Shown: one piece after another, positions 26,099 through 35,027 of the stretch
Position numbering within the stretch: position 1 is the first letter of the stretch
Layout: each line of letters starts with the position of its first letter
Assembly (NCBI RefSeq): GCF_900091585.1
Contig: NZ_FMHT01000003.1
Location: 1,488,001-1,552,000, forward strand
Reading direction: 5' to 3'
Origin: Micromonospora nigra
GTDB lineage: Bacteria > Actinomycetota > Actinomycetes > Mycobacteriales > Micromonosporaceae
DNA: 64,000 bases
Notes under the pieces: generated by a model
What the model saw: only the letters and a program-made list of their open reading frames with translations
Databases searched by the model: none
What the model was told of the DNA's origin: nothing
Program-made: the position numbers and the translations under genes

Positions 26099-26902
26099 TC
26101 ACTCGTACTGACGCCGGGGGGTGGGCACCTGCCGCCAGGACTCCACCTCGATGAAGGGGATCTCCGCGTCGTTGACCGGGTCGCGGCCCAGCCGGTCGCT
26201 GTAGCGGCCGGTCACCTCGATCCAGGTGTCGTTCGCCAGCCCGGCCGGCACGTCGCCGGTCAGCCCGAGCTTGACCGGCCGGCCGTCGGCGGCGCAGCAG
26301 GACATCACCATCCGGGCCAGGATGGGCTGGCCGTCGGGGCCGGCGGCGACGAAGCCGGTGAGCATCACCCGCCGACCACCGATCGAGGCGCCCTTGTCGA
26401 ACAGCGCCCGGGAGGCGTAGTCGAGCACGCTCACCTGCACCGGATCGCCGTCGGGCAGGGGCGGGTAGTCCGACTGCTGCTGGCTGGCCAGCGCCGTGCC
26501 CGCCTGCCCCGCCGCGTACGACCCGAGGGCCGGCGGCGCGACGAGCAGCAACCCGAGCACGGGCAGGATCAGCAGCCAGCCGACCCGCGGCTCGTGGTGA
26601 CCGTGGCCGTGCCCGTCGTGCTCCGACCCGGCCACGGCGGGTCCGTGCCCGGCGTTCCCCGGGCCGCCCGCCGGCACGTCACCGGCCACGTCCGGGCTCC
26701 CCGCCGGGACGGCCACCCGGGCGGCCGGGCGCAGCTCGTACCACAGGGTCATCACGGCGGCGACGATCAGCAGCAGGCCGGCGGCGATCAGGAAGGGACG
26801 CAGCCCCTCCTTGACGTAGCGCAGGTAGAGGTCGGTGACGCTGGCCCGGACCACCGCGCCGCCGAGCAGGAGCAGGACGACCGCCTGCGCCTGCCGGTTC
26901 AC
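26099..26902 (-). CDS. TIGR03943/YcgQ-family membrane protein
   Basis: 267 residues from a GTG at 26902 that overlaps the stop of the permease gene (GTGA). Two N-terminal hydrophobic segments (AVVLLLLGGAVVRASV and FLIAAGLLLIVAAVMTLWYEL), a His/Gly-rich loop (GSEHDGHGHGHHEPR, about residues 91-105), a third hydrophobic segment, then an extracellular domain with the family features LDYASRALFDKG, RMVMSCCAADGRPVKLGL and GDVPAGLANDTWIEVTGRY. The Cys pair and His-rich loop suggest metal handling. Found paired with the YraQ/DUF318 permease in many bacteria; the substrate is not established. Confidence 0.87.
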   Translation of the reverse strand: MNRQAQAVVLLLLGGAVVRASVTDLYLRYVKEGLRPFLIAAGLLLIVAAVMTLWYELRPAARVAVPAGSPDVAGDVPAGGPGNAGHGPAVAGSEHDGHGHGHHEPRVGWLLILPVLGLLLVAPPALGSYAAGQAGTALASQQQSDYPPLPDGDPVQVSVLDYASRALFDKGASIGGRRVMLTGFVAAGPDGQPILARMVMSCCAADGRPVKLGLTGDVPAGLANDTWIEVTGRYSDRLGRDPVNDAEIPFIEVESWRQVPTPRRQYE

Positions 26903-27945
26903 AGCAGCACCGCCCCGGCGCCCACGGCCACCAGCACGGCCACCGCGAAGGTGGTCGGGGCGAACCGGAAGGCGAACCGGCGGCCGAACACCCCCGCCTG
27001 CATCGAGATCAGCTTGAGATCGACCATCGGCCCCACCACCAGGAAGACGAGTCGGGACGTGAGGGAGAACTGCGACAGCGAGGCCGCCACGAAGGCGTCC
27101 GCCTCCGAGCAGAGCGACAGCAGCACGGCGAGGACCGCGAGGGCCAGCACCGACAGCCAGGCGTTGTCGGCGAGGGTCTGCAGCCACCGCTCGGGCACCA
27201 GCACGTTGATGCTGGCGGCGGCCATCGCGCCGAGCACCAGGAAGCCCCCGGCGTGGGTGACGTCGTGTCGGACGGCCGCCCAGAAGGCGCGCCCGCGCGA
27301 GGCGTCGTCCAGCTCGGGCCGGCGGGGCAGCCGGATCCAGTCCGCGCGGCCGAGGCGCAGCCACAGCCAGCCCATGACCATCGCCACGATCAGGCTGGCC
27401 AGCCCCCGGGCCAGGACCATCTCCGGGTTGTTCGGGAAGGCGACCGCGGTGGCGGTGAGCACGATCGGGTTGATCGCCGGGGCGGCCAGCAGGAAGGCCA
27501 GGGCGGCGGCCGGGGTGACTCCCCGACGCATGAGCGACCCGGCGATCGGCACCGCGCCGCACTCGCAGCCGGGCAGCACCACGCCGGCCGCACTGGCCGC
27601 CGGCACGGCGAGCGCGGGATGCTTCGGCAGCGCCTTCGCCCAGAAGGAGCGGGGCACGTAGACCGCGATCACGGCCGACAACACCACGCCGAAGGCGAGG
27701 AACGGCACCGCCTGCACCATGATCGAGACGAAGACGGTGGTCCAGGTCTGCAACCGGGGCTCGGCGAGAGCGGTGGCCAGCGGCGCCCGGAAGATGATCA
27801 GGAGGACCAGCAGCGCGGCGAGGACCTCGACCGAGCCGATCCGGCCACCGAACAGCCGCCGGTCGTCGGCCGGGGCGTCGGGCGGGGCGGGGGCGCGCCC
27901 GGGCGGCTCGCCGGGCGGCGCGGAGTGCTGGGTGTCTGTGCTCAC
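26899..27945 (-). CDS. YraQ/DUF318-family permease
   Basis: 348-residue membrane protein with about eight to nine hydrophobic segments. Family motifs are VQAVPFLAFGVVLSAVIAVYVP, the Cys motif GVVLPGCECGAVPIAGSL, LLAAPAINPIVL and the second half LCSEADAFVAASL and VGPMVDLKL. Related proteins are proposed heavy-metal or arsenical permeases, but none close is well defined. The GTG at 27945 follows AGAGGA. The N-terminal 35 residues are Pro/Asp-rich and cytoplasmic. Overlapped by the YcgQ gene downstream, so the two act as one unit. No Zur or iron box is visible upstream. Confidence 0.86.
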   Translation of the reverse strand: MSTDTQHSAPPGEPPGRAPAPPDAPADDRRLFGGRIGSVEVLAALLVLLIIFRAPLATALAEPRLQTWTTVFVSIMVQAVPFLAFGVVLSAVIAVYVPRSFWAKALPKHPALAVPAASAAGVVLPGCECGAVPIAGSLMRRGVTPAAALAFLLAAPAINPIVLTATAVAFPNNPEMVLARGLASLIVAMVMGWLWLRLGRADWIRLPRRPELDDASRGRAFWAAVRHDVTHAGGFLVLGAMAAASINVLVPERWLQTLADNAWLSVLALAVLAVLLSLCSEADAFVAASLSQFSLTSRLVFLVVGPMVDLKLISMQAGVFGRRFAFRFAPTTFAVAVLVAVGAGAVLL

Positions 27946-28078
27946 GTGTTCGTCCTCTGCCCGTCCGGATCGGCGGCATGAGGTTACCGCGTGCAGCCGT
28001 TCACGTCGATGGATGTCACACCCTTCGGCGGGTTCGCGGCCTCGAAGGTGCGTCGCCATGACCTGCGGAAAGATCACT

Positions 28079-28108
28079 TTGCCTGATGATCTTCGCTGGT
28101 GTTAGCGT
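28079..28108 (+). promoter_or_regulatory. Putative promoter of the thiamine transporter operon
   Basis: TTGCCT (28079-28084) and TAGCGT (28103-28108) are 18 bases apart and lie about 20 bases before the riboswitch. An inverted repeat AAGATCA/TGATCTT (28070-28076, 28087-28093) overlaps the -35 region. This is a motif match only. Confidence 0.35.
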
Positions 28109-28126
28109 CGGTGCGACAACGTCACC

Positions 28127-28212
<86 letters not shown>

Positions 28213-28300
28213 CGGTCGACCTCCAGCCGCGCCGTCGTCCGGCCACCACCGGGCGCGGCGTGCGTCTTGCCTGGTTCACCACGGACTGGGGAGCAACCGC

Positions 28301-28891
28301 ATGAAGCACACCGACACCAACCGTTGGCGCACGATCGACATCGTCGTCGCCTCCGTCATCGCCGTCGCCTTCGGCGTGATCTTCTGGGCCTGGGGCCTGC
28401 TCTGGAGCGCTACCGAGGCCGCCTTCGCCTTCTTCCCACCGGCCCAGGCGCTGATCTACGGCATGTGGCTGGTGCCCGCCGTGCTCGGCGGGCTGGTCAT
28501 CCGCAAGCCGGGAGCGGCGGTCTACTGCGAGCTGCTGGCCGCGATCGTCTCCGCTCTGCTCGGCAGCCAGTGGGGTGCGCTGACCATCGTGCAGGGCCTG
28601 TCCCAGGGCCTCGGCGCGGAGCTGGCGTTCGCCGCCTTCCGGTACCGCACCTTCCGGTTGCCCACCGCGCTGCTGGCCGGCGCGCTGACCGGCCTCGGCG
28701 CCGCGCTGTTCGACTTCTTCTACTGGAACGTGGCCACCGACCTGACCAGCTACCGGATCCCCTACGCGCTGATCACCATCCTCAGCGCGACCGTGCTCGC
28801 CGGCGCCGGGGCGTACGCCCTGACCCGCGCCCTGGCCACCACCGGCGTCCTCGACCGGTTCCCCGCCGGCCGCGACCGTGCCCTCGTCTGA
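28301..28891 (+). CDS. ykoE: Thiamine-precursor ECF transporter, substrate-binding S component
   Basis: 196 residues with six predicted helices and a charged N-terminus (MKHTDTNRWRTIDIVVASVIAVAFGVIF). The family is YkoE, the S component of the ECF transporter for hydroxymethylpyrimidine/thiamine. Recognisable stretches include FFPPAQALIYGMWLVPAVLGGLVIRKPGAA, GSQWGALTIVQGLSQGLGAELAFA and YALITILSATVLAGAGA. It lies directly under the TPP riboswitch and ahead of the ATPase and T-component genes, so high TPP should switch off the whole uptake system. Confidence 0.95.
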   Translation: MKHTDTNRWRTIDIVVASVIAVAFGVIFWAWGLLWSATEAAFAFFPPAQALIYGMWLVPAVLGGLVIRKPGAAVYCELLAAIVSALLGSQWGALTIVQGLSQGLGAELAFAAFRYRTFRLPTALLAGALTGLGAALFDFFYWNVATDLTSYRIPYALITILSATVLAGAGAYALTRALATTGVLDRFPAGRDRALV

Positions 28892-28933
28892 CCCGACCGA
28901 CTGAACCGGCGAGCCGGGCCACGAGGAGGTGGG

Positions 28934-30472
28934 ATGAGCGGCGTCGACCTGCGGGGGTTCGGGTGGCGGCACGCCGGGCGACGCGCCTGGGCCGTCCGGC
29001 AGGTCGACCTGCGGGTGCGGCCCGGCGAGCGGGTGCTGCTGCTCGGACCATCCGGTGCGGGCAAGAGCACCCTGCTGGCCGCCCTCGCGGGGCTGCTGCC
29101 CGACGACTCCGGTGAACGGGAGGGCGACGTCACCGTCGACGGGCTGGAACCCCGCGACGCCCGCGAACGGGTCGGCATCGTCTTCCAGGATCCCGAGACC
29201 CAGTTGGTGATGGCGCGCTGCGGCGACGACGTGGCGTTCGGGCTGGAGAACCGGGGTGTGCCGGCCGGGGAGATCTGGCCCCGGGTGGACGAGGCCCTGC
29301 ACCGGGTCGGCTTCCCGTACCGGCGGGACCGGCTCACCGCCGCCCTGTCCGGCGGCGAACAGCAGCGGCTGGCCCTGGCCGGGGCGCTGGCCCTGCGGCC
29401 GCGCCTGCTGCTGCTCGACGAACCCACCGCCAACCTCGACCCGGCCGGGGCGGCGTTGGTGCGGGAGGCGATCGGTCGGGCGATGGACGCCGACACCACC
29501 CTGGTCCTCGTCGAGCACCGGGTGGCCGAGGCGCTGCCGCTGGTCGACCGGGTGGTCGTCCTCGACCCGGGCGGCGGTGTCCGTGCCGACGGCCCGCCTG
29601 ACGACGTCTTCGGCCGGTACGGGGACGCCCTCGCCGCCGAGGGGGTGTGGGTGCCCGGCCGCACCGTGCCGCCCCGCCGCGCCCGCAACCCGGCCGGCGA
29701 CGTGCTGCTCACCGCCGACCGGCTCGGCCTGCCGCCCCGGCTGGCCGCCACCGACCTGACCGTACGCGCCGGTGAGGCCCTGGCGGTGCTCGGCCGCAAC
29801 GGCACCGGCAAGTCCACGCTGGCGCTGCTGCTCGGCGGGCTGCTCCGGCCGGGCCTTGGGCGGGTCACCGCAAGTCGGGCCCTGGCCGGAGCCGACACCC
29901 GCACCCCGCCGCACCGGTGGCGGGGCCCCGCCCTGGCCGACCGGATCGGCTCGGTGTTCCAGGACCCCGAGCACCAGTTCGTCGCCCGCACCGTCTTCGA
30001 CGAACTCGCGTTGGGCCCACGCCGCGCCGGCCAGCCCGACGCCGCCGTCCGGTCCACCGTGGACACCCTGCTGGAACGGCTGCGGCTGACCCGGCTCGCC
30101 GGGGCCAACCCGTACACCCTCTCGGGCGGCGAGGCGCGGCGGCTGAGCGTCGCGACGGCCCTTGCCACCGCCCCCCGCCTGCTGATCTGCGACGAGCCCA
30201 CCTTCGGTCAGGACCGGCGCACCTGGCGGGAACTGCTGGACCTCTTCGCCGACCTGCGCGACGCCGGGCACGGTCTGGTCGCGGTGACCCACGACATCGA
30301 CTTCGTGGCCGCGCTGGCCGACCGCACCGTCGCCCTGGGCCCGTCGACACCCGGCCCGGCCGACCCGTCGGGCATGGCTCCGGACGCCCCGGAGGCCCCG
30401 GAGGCCCCGGAGGCCCCGGACACCTTGGACGCCCCGGACGCCCCGAACCAGCCCGGCTGGGCGGGCCGGTGA
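28934..30472 (+). CDS. ykoD: ECF transporter ATPase, two fused ABC domains
   Basis: 512 residues holding two ABC ATPase domains in one chain. The first (about 1-230) has Walker A GPSGAGKST, signature LSGGEQQR and Walker B LLLLDEPTANLD. The second (about 255-485) has GRNGTGKST, LSGGEARR and LLICDEPTFGQD. Fused EcfA-A' proteins are typical of the YkoD type. The C-terminus is an Ala/Pro/Asp/Glu tail built from a 9-base tandem repeat (GCCCCGGAG, coding Ala-Pro-Glu) near 30387-30420, probably disordered. An AGGAGGTGGG site precedes the ATG at 28934. The stop overlaps the ykoC start. Confidence 0.95.
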   Translation: MSGVDLRGFGWRHAGRRAWAVRQVDLRVRPGERVLLLGPSGAGKSTLLAALAGLLPDDSGEREGDVTVDGLEPRDARERVGIVFQDPETQLVMARCGDDVAFGLENRGVPAGEIWPRVDEALHRVGFPYRRDRLTAALSGGEQQRLALAGALALRPRLLLLDEPTANLDPAGAALVREAIGRAMDADTTLVLVEHRVAEALPLVDRVVVLDPGGGVRADGPPDDVFGRYGDALAAEGVWVPGRTVPPRRARNPAGDVLLTADRLGLPPRLAATDLTVRAGEALAVLGRNGTGKSTLALLLGGLLRPGLGRVTASRALAGADTRTPPHRWRGPALADRIGSVFQDPEHQFVARTVFDELALGPRRAGQPDAAVRSTVDTLLERLRLTRLAGANPYTLSGGEARRLSVATALATAPRLLICDEPTFGQDRRTWRELLDLFADLRDAGHGLVAVTHDIDFVAALADRTVALGPSTPGPADPSGMAPDAPEAPEAPEAPDTLDAPDAPNQPGWAGR

Positions 30473-31266
30473 TCGGCGTCGAGCCGGTCGCCCGGCCGGA
30501 CGCGCCCCTGGCCCGGCGCAACCCGGTCGCCAAGCTGGCCGCGGCACTGCTGTTCTCGCTGATCCTGGTGGCGACCCTGGACCCGGTCACACCGGCCATC
30601 GCGATCGGCGTCGAGATGGCGCTGCTGCCGCTGTTCGGGGTACGCGCCGGCCTGCTGCTGCGCCGCGCCTGGCCCCTGCTGGTCAGCGCCGTCGGGGTCG
30701 TCGTCACCCTGGTGCTGTTCGCGGCCGACCGTTCGGGGCGGGTGCTGCTGGAGGCCGGTCCGGCGGTGGTGACCTCCGGGGTGCTGCTGACCGCCCTCGG
30801 CCTGGTGCTGCGGACGTTCGCCGTCGCGCTGCCCGGGGTGATCGTCTTCGCCACCACCGACCCGACGGACCTGGCCGACGCGCTGGTGCAGAACGTGCGG
30901 GCGCCGGCCCGCTTCGCGGTGGGGGCGCTGGCCGCGTTCCGCCTGGTGCCACTGCTCGGGCAGGAGTGGCAGATGATCAGCATGGCGCGCCGGTCGCGCG
31001 GTGTCGAGGCCGGACGCAACCCGGTGGCCAGGCTGCGGCTGTTCGTCTCGACCGCGTTCACGCTGCTGGTCGGCGCGATCCGCCGGGGCACCCGGCTGGC
31101 CGTGGCGATGGACGCCCGGGGCTTCGACGCGGGCACGCCCCGCACGGTCGCCCGGCGGCAGCACTTCGGGATGGCCGACGCGCTGCTGGTCGTGGGGGCG
31201 GTGCTGCTGGCCGGCGGGGCGCTGACCGTCAGCGTGCTGCTCGGCACCTTCCGCCCGATCGTCTGA
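30469..31266 (+). CDS. ykoC: ECF transporter transmembrane T component
   Basis: 265 residues with five to six hydrophobic segments. The cytoplasmic coupling helices carry the EcfT signatures with small-residue-Arg motifs: FRLVPLLGQEWQMISMARRSRG and IRRGTRLAVAMDARGFDAG (A-R-S/G type). The GTG start overlaps the ykoD stop by four bases (GTGA). It joins the fused ATPase to the S component YkoE in one thiamine-precursor importer. Last gene of the riboswitch-controlled operon. The 213 bases after it hold only the upstream region of gnd. Confidence 0.93.
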   Translation: MIGVEPVARPDAPLARRNPVAKLAAALLFSLILVATLDPVTPAIAIGVEMALLPLFGVRAGLLLRRAWPLLVSAVGVVVTLVLFAADRSGRVLLEAGPAVVTSGVLLTALGLVLRTFAVALPGVIVFATTDPTDLADALVQNVRAPARFAVGALAAFRLVPLLGQEWQMISMARRSRGVEAGRNPVARLRLFVSTAFTLLVGAIRRGTRLAVAMDARGFDAGTPRTVARRQHFGMADALLVVGAVLLAGGALTVSVLLGTFRPIV

Positions 31267-31479
31267 GCCGGTGGCCCTCCCCCGGACGGCGCAGCGGGCC
31301 GGGGTGCGCCCGGCGCCGGGCGGACGGGAGCCGGCACCGGCGAAGGAGGGTCCACCTTCTGGAACATCCGCTGCCCACGGCGACTCCCCGCTGCCCGCCC
31401 GTCGAGACGACAGCGCGGATATCCGCCGCCCGCGATACGGTCGCAGCACTACTGACCGACGTGAGAGGTGGCGACGAGG

Positions 31480-32925
31480 ATGGCGGATCGGGCGACGGCG
31501 CAGATCGGTGTGACCGGGCTGGCGGTGATGGGGCGGAACCTGGCCCGGAACCTGGCCCGCAACGGGTTCACCGTGGCGGTGCACAACCGCTCGCCGGAAC
31601 GCACCCGCGCCCTGGTGGCCGAGCACGGCGACGAGGGCACCTTCGTGCCGGCGGAGTCCCTGGCGGACTTCGTGGCGGCGCTGGAGCGGCCCCGCGCGGT
31701 GATCGTCATGGTGAAGGCCGGCGGCCCGACGGACGCCGTGATCGACGAGTTGGTGCCGCTGTTGGAGGCCGGTGACATCGTCATCGACTGCGGCAACGCC
31801 CACTTCGCCGACACCCGGCGCCGGGAGGAGGCGCTGCGGGCCCACGGGCTGCACTTCGTCGGCACCGGCGTGTCCGGCGGCGAGGAGGGCGCCCTGCTCG
31901 GGCCGAGCATCATGCCGGGCGGTTCGGCCGAGTCGTACCGCAAGCTCGGGCCGATCTTCGAGAAGATCGCCGCGCAGGTCGAGGGCGAGCCGTGCTGCCG
32001 GCACGTCGGGCCGGACGGTGCCGGGCACTTCGTCAAGATGGTCCACAACGGCATCGAGTACGCCGACATGCAGCTCATCGCCGAGGCGTACGACCTGCTG
32101 CGGGCCGGGCTCGGGGCGGAGCCGGCGGAGATCGCGGAGATCTTCCGGGAGTGGAACTCCGGCGAGCTGGAGTCCTTCCTGATCGAGATCACCGCCGACG
32201 TGCTGGCGCACACCGACGCCGCCACCGGGCGGGCCTTCGTCGACGTGGTGCAGGACCGGGCCGAGCAGAAGGGCACCGGCCGATGGACGGTGCAGATCGC
32301 CCTCGACCTGGGCATCCCGATCACCGGCATCGCCGAGGCGACCTTCGCCCGGTCGCTGTCCGGGCATGTCGGCCAGCGGGAGGCCGCGGCGCGGGCGTTC
32401 CCCGACACCAGCGAGAAGTGGCAGGTCACCGACCGGGACGCCTTCGTCGAGGACGTGCGACGCGCGCTGCTGGCCAGCAAGATCGTCGCGTACGCGCAGG
32501 GCTTCGACCAGATCCGCGCCGGCAGCGCCGAGTACGACTGGAACATCGACCTGGGCGGCACGGCCACCATCTGGCGCGGCGGCTGCATCATCCGGGCCCG
32601 CTTCCTCGACCGGATCAAGCAGGCGTACGACGACCAGCCCGACCTGCCCACCCTGCTGGTGGCCCCGTGGTTCGCCGACACGGTCCGTGACGGGGTGCCG
32701 AGCTGGCGGCGGGTCGTGGCCGAGGCGGCGCGGGCCGGGGTGCCCGCACCGGCGTTCGCCTCGTCACTGGCCTACTTCGACGCGATGCGCGCGGAGCGCC
32801 TGCCGGCCGCCCTCATCCAGGGGCTACGGGACAACTTCGGCGCGCACACCTACCGCCGGGTCGACCGGGACGGCTCGTTCCACACCCTCTGGGCCACCCC
32901 CGACCGCACCGAGGTCGACGCCTGA
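31480..32925 (+). CDS. gnd: 6-phosphogluconate dehydrogenase, decarboxylating
   Basis: Third enzyme of the oxidative pentose phosphate pathway: 6-phosphogluconate + NADP+ to ribulose 5-phosphate + CO2 + NADPH. 481 residues, the long (dimeric) form. Rossmann motif GVTGLAVMGRNLARNLARNG (GxAxMG) with NRSPERTR after it fitting NADP+ binding; substrate signatures GTGVSGGEEGALLGPSIMPGG and HFVKMVHNGIEYADMQLI with catalytic Lys; C-terminal QAQRDYFGAH-like region LRDNFGAHTYRRVD. Chosen start is the ATG at 31480 (GAGAGG 11 bases before); a GTG at 31468 is possible. A 22-bp terminator follows. Confidence 0.97.
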   Translation: MADRATAQIGVTGLAVMGRNLARNLARNGFTVAVHNRSPERTRALVAEHGDEGTFVPAESLADFVAALERPRAVIVMVKAGGPTDAVIDELVPLLEAGDIVIDCGNAHFADTRRREEALRAHGLHFVGTGVSGGEEGALLGPSIMPGGSAESYRKLGPIFEKIAAQVEGEPCCRHVGPDGAGHFVKMVHNGIEYADMQLIAEAYDLLRAGLGAEPAEIAEIFREWNSGELESFLIEITADVLAHTDAATGRAFVDVVQDRAEQKGTGRWTVQIALDLGIPITGIAEATFARSLSGHVGQREAAARAFPDTSEKWQVTDRDAFVEDVRRALLASKIVAYAQGFDQIRAGSAEYDWNIDLGGTATIWRGGCIIRARFLDRIKQAYDDQPDLPTLLVAPWFADTVRDGVPSWRRVVAEAARAGVPAPAFASSLAYFDAMRAERLPAALIQGLRDNFGAHTYRRVDRDGSFHTLWATPDRTEVDA

Positions 32926-32933
32926 CCGGCGCT

Positions 32934-32988
32934 CACCGACTCCGACGCCCCGCTGGCAGGTCAGCACAGCGGGGCGTCGGAGTCGGTG
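32934..32988. terminator. Perfect 22-bp bidirectional terminator hairpin
   Basis: Arms 32934-32955 and 32967-32988 are exactly complementary over 22 bases with an 11-base loop. It lies 8 bases after the gnd stop and 31 bases from the stop of the convergent small gene. Confidence 0.9.
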
Positions 32989-33019
32989 GGCCAGCCGCGA
33001 CGACGCGGGTTGCGGCGCG

Positions 33020-33205
33020 TCAGAAGAAGCGACGACGCTTGGCCTTCTGCGGGCGGAGCATGTCGGCGCCCTTGTTGAGCAGGCGGGTGATCCCGGAGGC
33101 ACCACGTCGGGCCTCCAGCGCGTGGCTCAGCCGGCGGGCGCCGGCTGCGGCCACGGGGACCGCGATGGCCATCATCGCCCACTGGGCAATGCGCTTCTGG
33201 ATCAT
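33020..33205 (-). CDS. Small basic protein with one hydrophobic segment
   Basis: 61 residues from an ATG with GGAGGTG seven bases upstream. One hydrophobic stretch near residues 8-24 (QWAMMAIAVPVAAAGARR) is followed by a polar helix and a strongly basic end (RPQKAKRRRFF). The ribosome site, the 22-bp terminator and codon use support a real gene. I do not recognise the family. Located just downstream of uppS on the same strand, 66 bases apart. Confidence 0.65.
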   Translation of the reverse strand: MIQKRIAQWAMMAIAVPVAAAGARRLSHALEARRGASGITRLLNKGADMLRPQKAKRRRFF

Positions 33206-33270
33206 GTGGGTTCACCTCCGTCAGTGGCTCGTGACGACAGGGATACCCCGGATCGCCCTCCGATAAGCCC

Positions 33271-34083
33271 TCAGGTGGTCGGTGCCACCGGATTGGGCAG
33301 TGCGCCCCCGAACCGGCGGTCCCGCTGGGCGTACAGCTCGCAGGCGTACCACAGGTGGCGGCGGTCGAAGTCGGGCCAGAGGGTGTCGAGGAAGACCAGC
33401 TCCGCGTACGCCGTCTGCCAGAGCAGGAAGTTCGACGTCCGCTGCTCCCCGGAGGGGCGCAGGAACAGGTCCACCTCGGGGATCTCGGGATGGTAGAGGT
33501 ACTTCGCCACCGTCTTCTCGGTGACCTTCGCCGGATCCAGCCTCCCGGCGGCGACGTCGCGGGCGATCGCGGCGGCGGCGTCGGCGATCTCGGCCTGCCC
33601 GCCGTAGTTCACGCAGAACTGCAACGTCAGCGTCGAGTTGCCCCGGGACATCTCCTCGGCGGTCTGCAACTCGGAGATGACGCTCTTCCACAGCCGCCCC
33701 GCCCGGCCCGACCAGACCACCCGGACGCCCAGGTCGACGAGTTGGTCGCGGCGGCGGCGGATGACGTCCCGGTTGAAGCCCATCAGGAACCGCACCTCGT
33801 CGGGCGAGCGCCGCCAGTTCTCGGTGGAGAAGGCGTACGCCGACAGGTAGGGAATGCCCAGCTCGATCGCGCCCTCGATCGTGTCGAACAGGGAGAACTC
33901 CCCCGCCTCGTGGCCCTTCGTGCGGGGCAGTCCGCGATCCTTCGCCCACCGCCCGTTGCCGTCCATCACCACGGCGACGTGCCGGGGCACCGCATCCGGC
34001 GGGAGTGCCGGCGGGCGGGCACCCGACGGGTGTGGGGTGGGCGGCGTCGGCGTACGCCGGCCGGCCCTCGTCGATCGGATCAC
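33271..34083 (-). CDS. uppS: Isoprenyl (undecaprenyl/decaprenyl) diphosphate synthase
   Basis: cis-prenyltransferase that makes the lipid carrier for peptidoglycan synthesis. 270 residues. Motifs: [27 protein letters not shown] with the catalytic Asp in [42 protein letters not shown], and [28 protein letters not shown] near the end. The GTG at 34083 overlaps the recO stop (GTGA). The first ~30 residues are Pro/Arg-rich and variable. recO-uppS is a conserved actinobacterial pair. Confidence 0.95.
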   Translation of the reverse strand: MIRSTRAGRRTPTPPTPHPSGARPPALPPDAVPRHVAVVMDGNGRWAKDRGLPRTKGHEAGEFSLFDTIEGAIELGIPYLSAYAFSTENWRRSPDEVRFLMGFNRDVIRRRRDQLVDLGVRVVWSGRAGRLWKSVISELQTAEEMSRGNSTLTLQFCVNYGGQAEIADAAAAIARDVAAGRLDPAKVTEKTVAKYLYHPEIPEVDLFLRPSGEQRTSNFLLWQTAYAELVFLDTLWPDFDRRHLWYACELYAQRDRRFGGALPNPVAPTT

Positions 34084-34925
34084 TCGGCTCTCTCCCTGTT
34101 CCCGTCCTGCCGGCGCGGGGCCGGGGCACCCGCGCGCGGCGGGACCGGCCCGGTCTCCGGGCCGCCCCGGTCGACCAGCGGCAGCGAGCGTAGCGCGCGT
34201 TCCAGGTGCCATTGCAGGTGCGCCGCGACCAGGCCGCTGCACTCGCGGCGTACCCCGGTCTCGGTGGCGTCGGCGATCCGCCAGTCGCCGCTGGTCAGAG
34301 CGGACATCAGGTCGATGGTGGCAGGCGCGGGGTGGGCCGCGCCGGGGGGCCGGCAGTCGGGGCAGACGGCCCCGCCCGCCGGTACGGAGAACGCCCGGTG
34401 CCGCCCCGGCGTGCCGCAGACGGCGCAGGCGGTCAGGGCCGGCGCCCAGCCGGCGAGGGCCATGCCGCGCAGCAGGTACGCGTCGAGCACGAGGGTGGTG
34501 GCGTGGCTGCCCTCGGCGAGGGCCCGCAACGCGCCGAGGGTCAGCTGGAACAGCCGCAGTGACGGCTCCCGCTCGACGGGGGTGAGCCGCTCGGCGGTCT
34601 CGGCGACGGCGCTGGCCGCCGTGTAGCGGGGGTAGTCGCCGAGGAACCGCTTGCCGTAGAGGTCGATCCCCTCGACCTGGCTGACCGTGTGCAGGGAACT
34701 GCCCGTCTCCCCCTTGGGATCGCCGGCCAGTTGCAGGTCGACGTGACCGAAGGGCTCCAGCCGCGCGCCGAACCTGCTGGTGGTGCGCCGCACGCCCCGG
34801 GCGACGGCGCGCAGCCGGCCGTGTCGCCGGGTGAGCAGGGTGATGATGCGGTCGGACTCACCGAGCTTCTGCACACGCAGAACCACCGCGTCGTCGCGGT
34901 AGAGCTGTCGGCGGTACCCGGCCAT
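34080..34925 (-). CDS. recO: DNA repair protein RecO
   Basis: 281 residues. RecO loads RecA onto SSB-coated single-stranded DNA in the RecFOR pathway. The N-terminal OB fold starts [36 protein letters not shown]; the helical domain follows ([21 protein letters not shown]); the zinc-binding four-Cys element [25 protein letters not shown] is intact. ATG at 34925. Translationally coupled to uppS downstream. In mycobacteria era lies close upstream; here a lipoprotein and an acyltransferase gene intervene. Confidence 0.94.
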   Translation of the reverse strand: MAGYRRQLYRDDAVVLRVQKLGESDRIITLLTRRHGRLRAVARGVRRTTSRFGARLEPFGHVDLQLAGDPKGETGSSLHTVSQVEGIDLYGKRFLGDYPRYTAASAVAETAERLTPVEREPSLRLFQLTLGALRALAEGSHATTLVLDAYLLRGMALAGWAPALTACAVCGTPGRHRAFSVPAGGAVCPDCRPPGAAHPAPATIDLMSALTSGDWRIADATETGVRRECSGLVAAHLQWHLERALRSLPLVDRGGPETGPVPPRAGAPAPRRQDGNRERAE

Positions 34926-35027
34926 CCGGCCATTCTCCCTCGGGGTGCGACGTCAGGGTCGGCTCGGGGTACACGGTCGGGGCGACCCGGATGTGCGGCG
35001 GCGGGCATCGGTCGTAGCGTGCTCGCC

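Noticed and set aside
27946..28078. Zur or IdeR site upstream of the YraQ permease
   Set aside because: No inverted repeat of the GACAAT/ATTGTC or TTAGGTTAG type is present.
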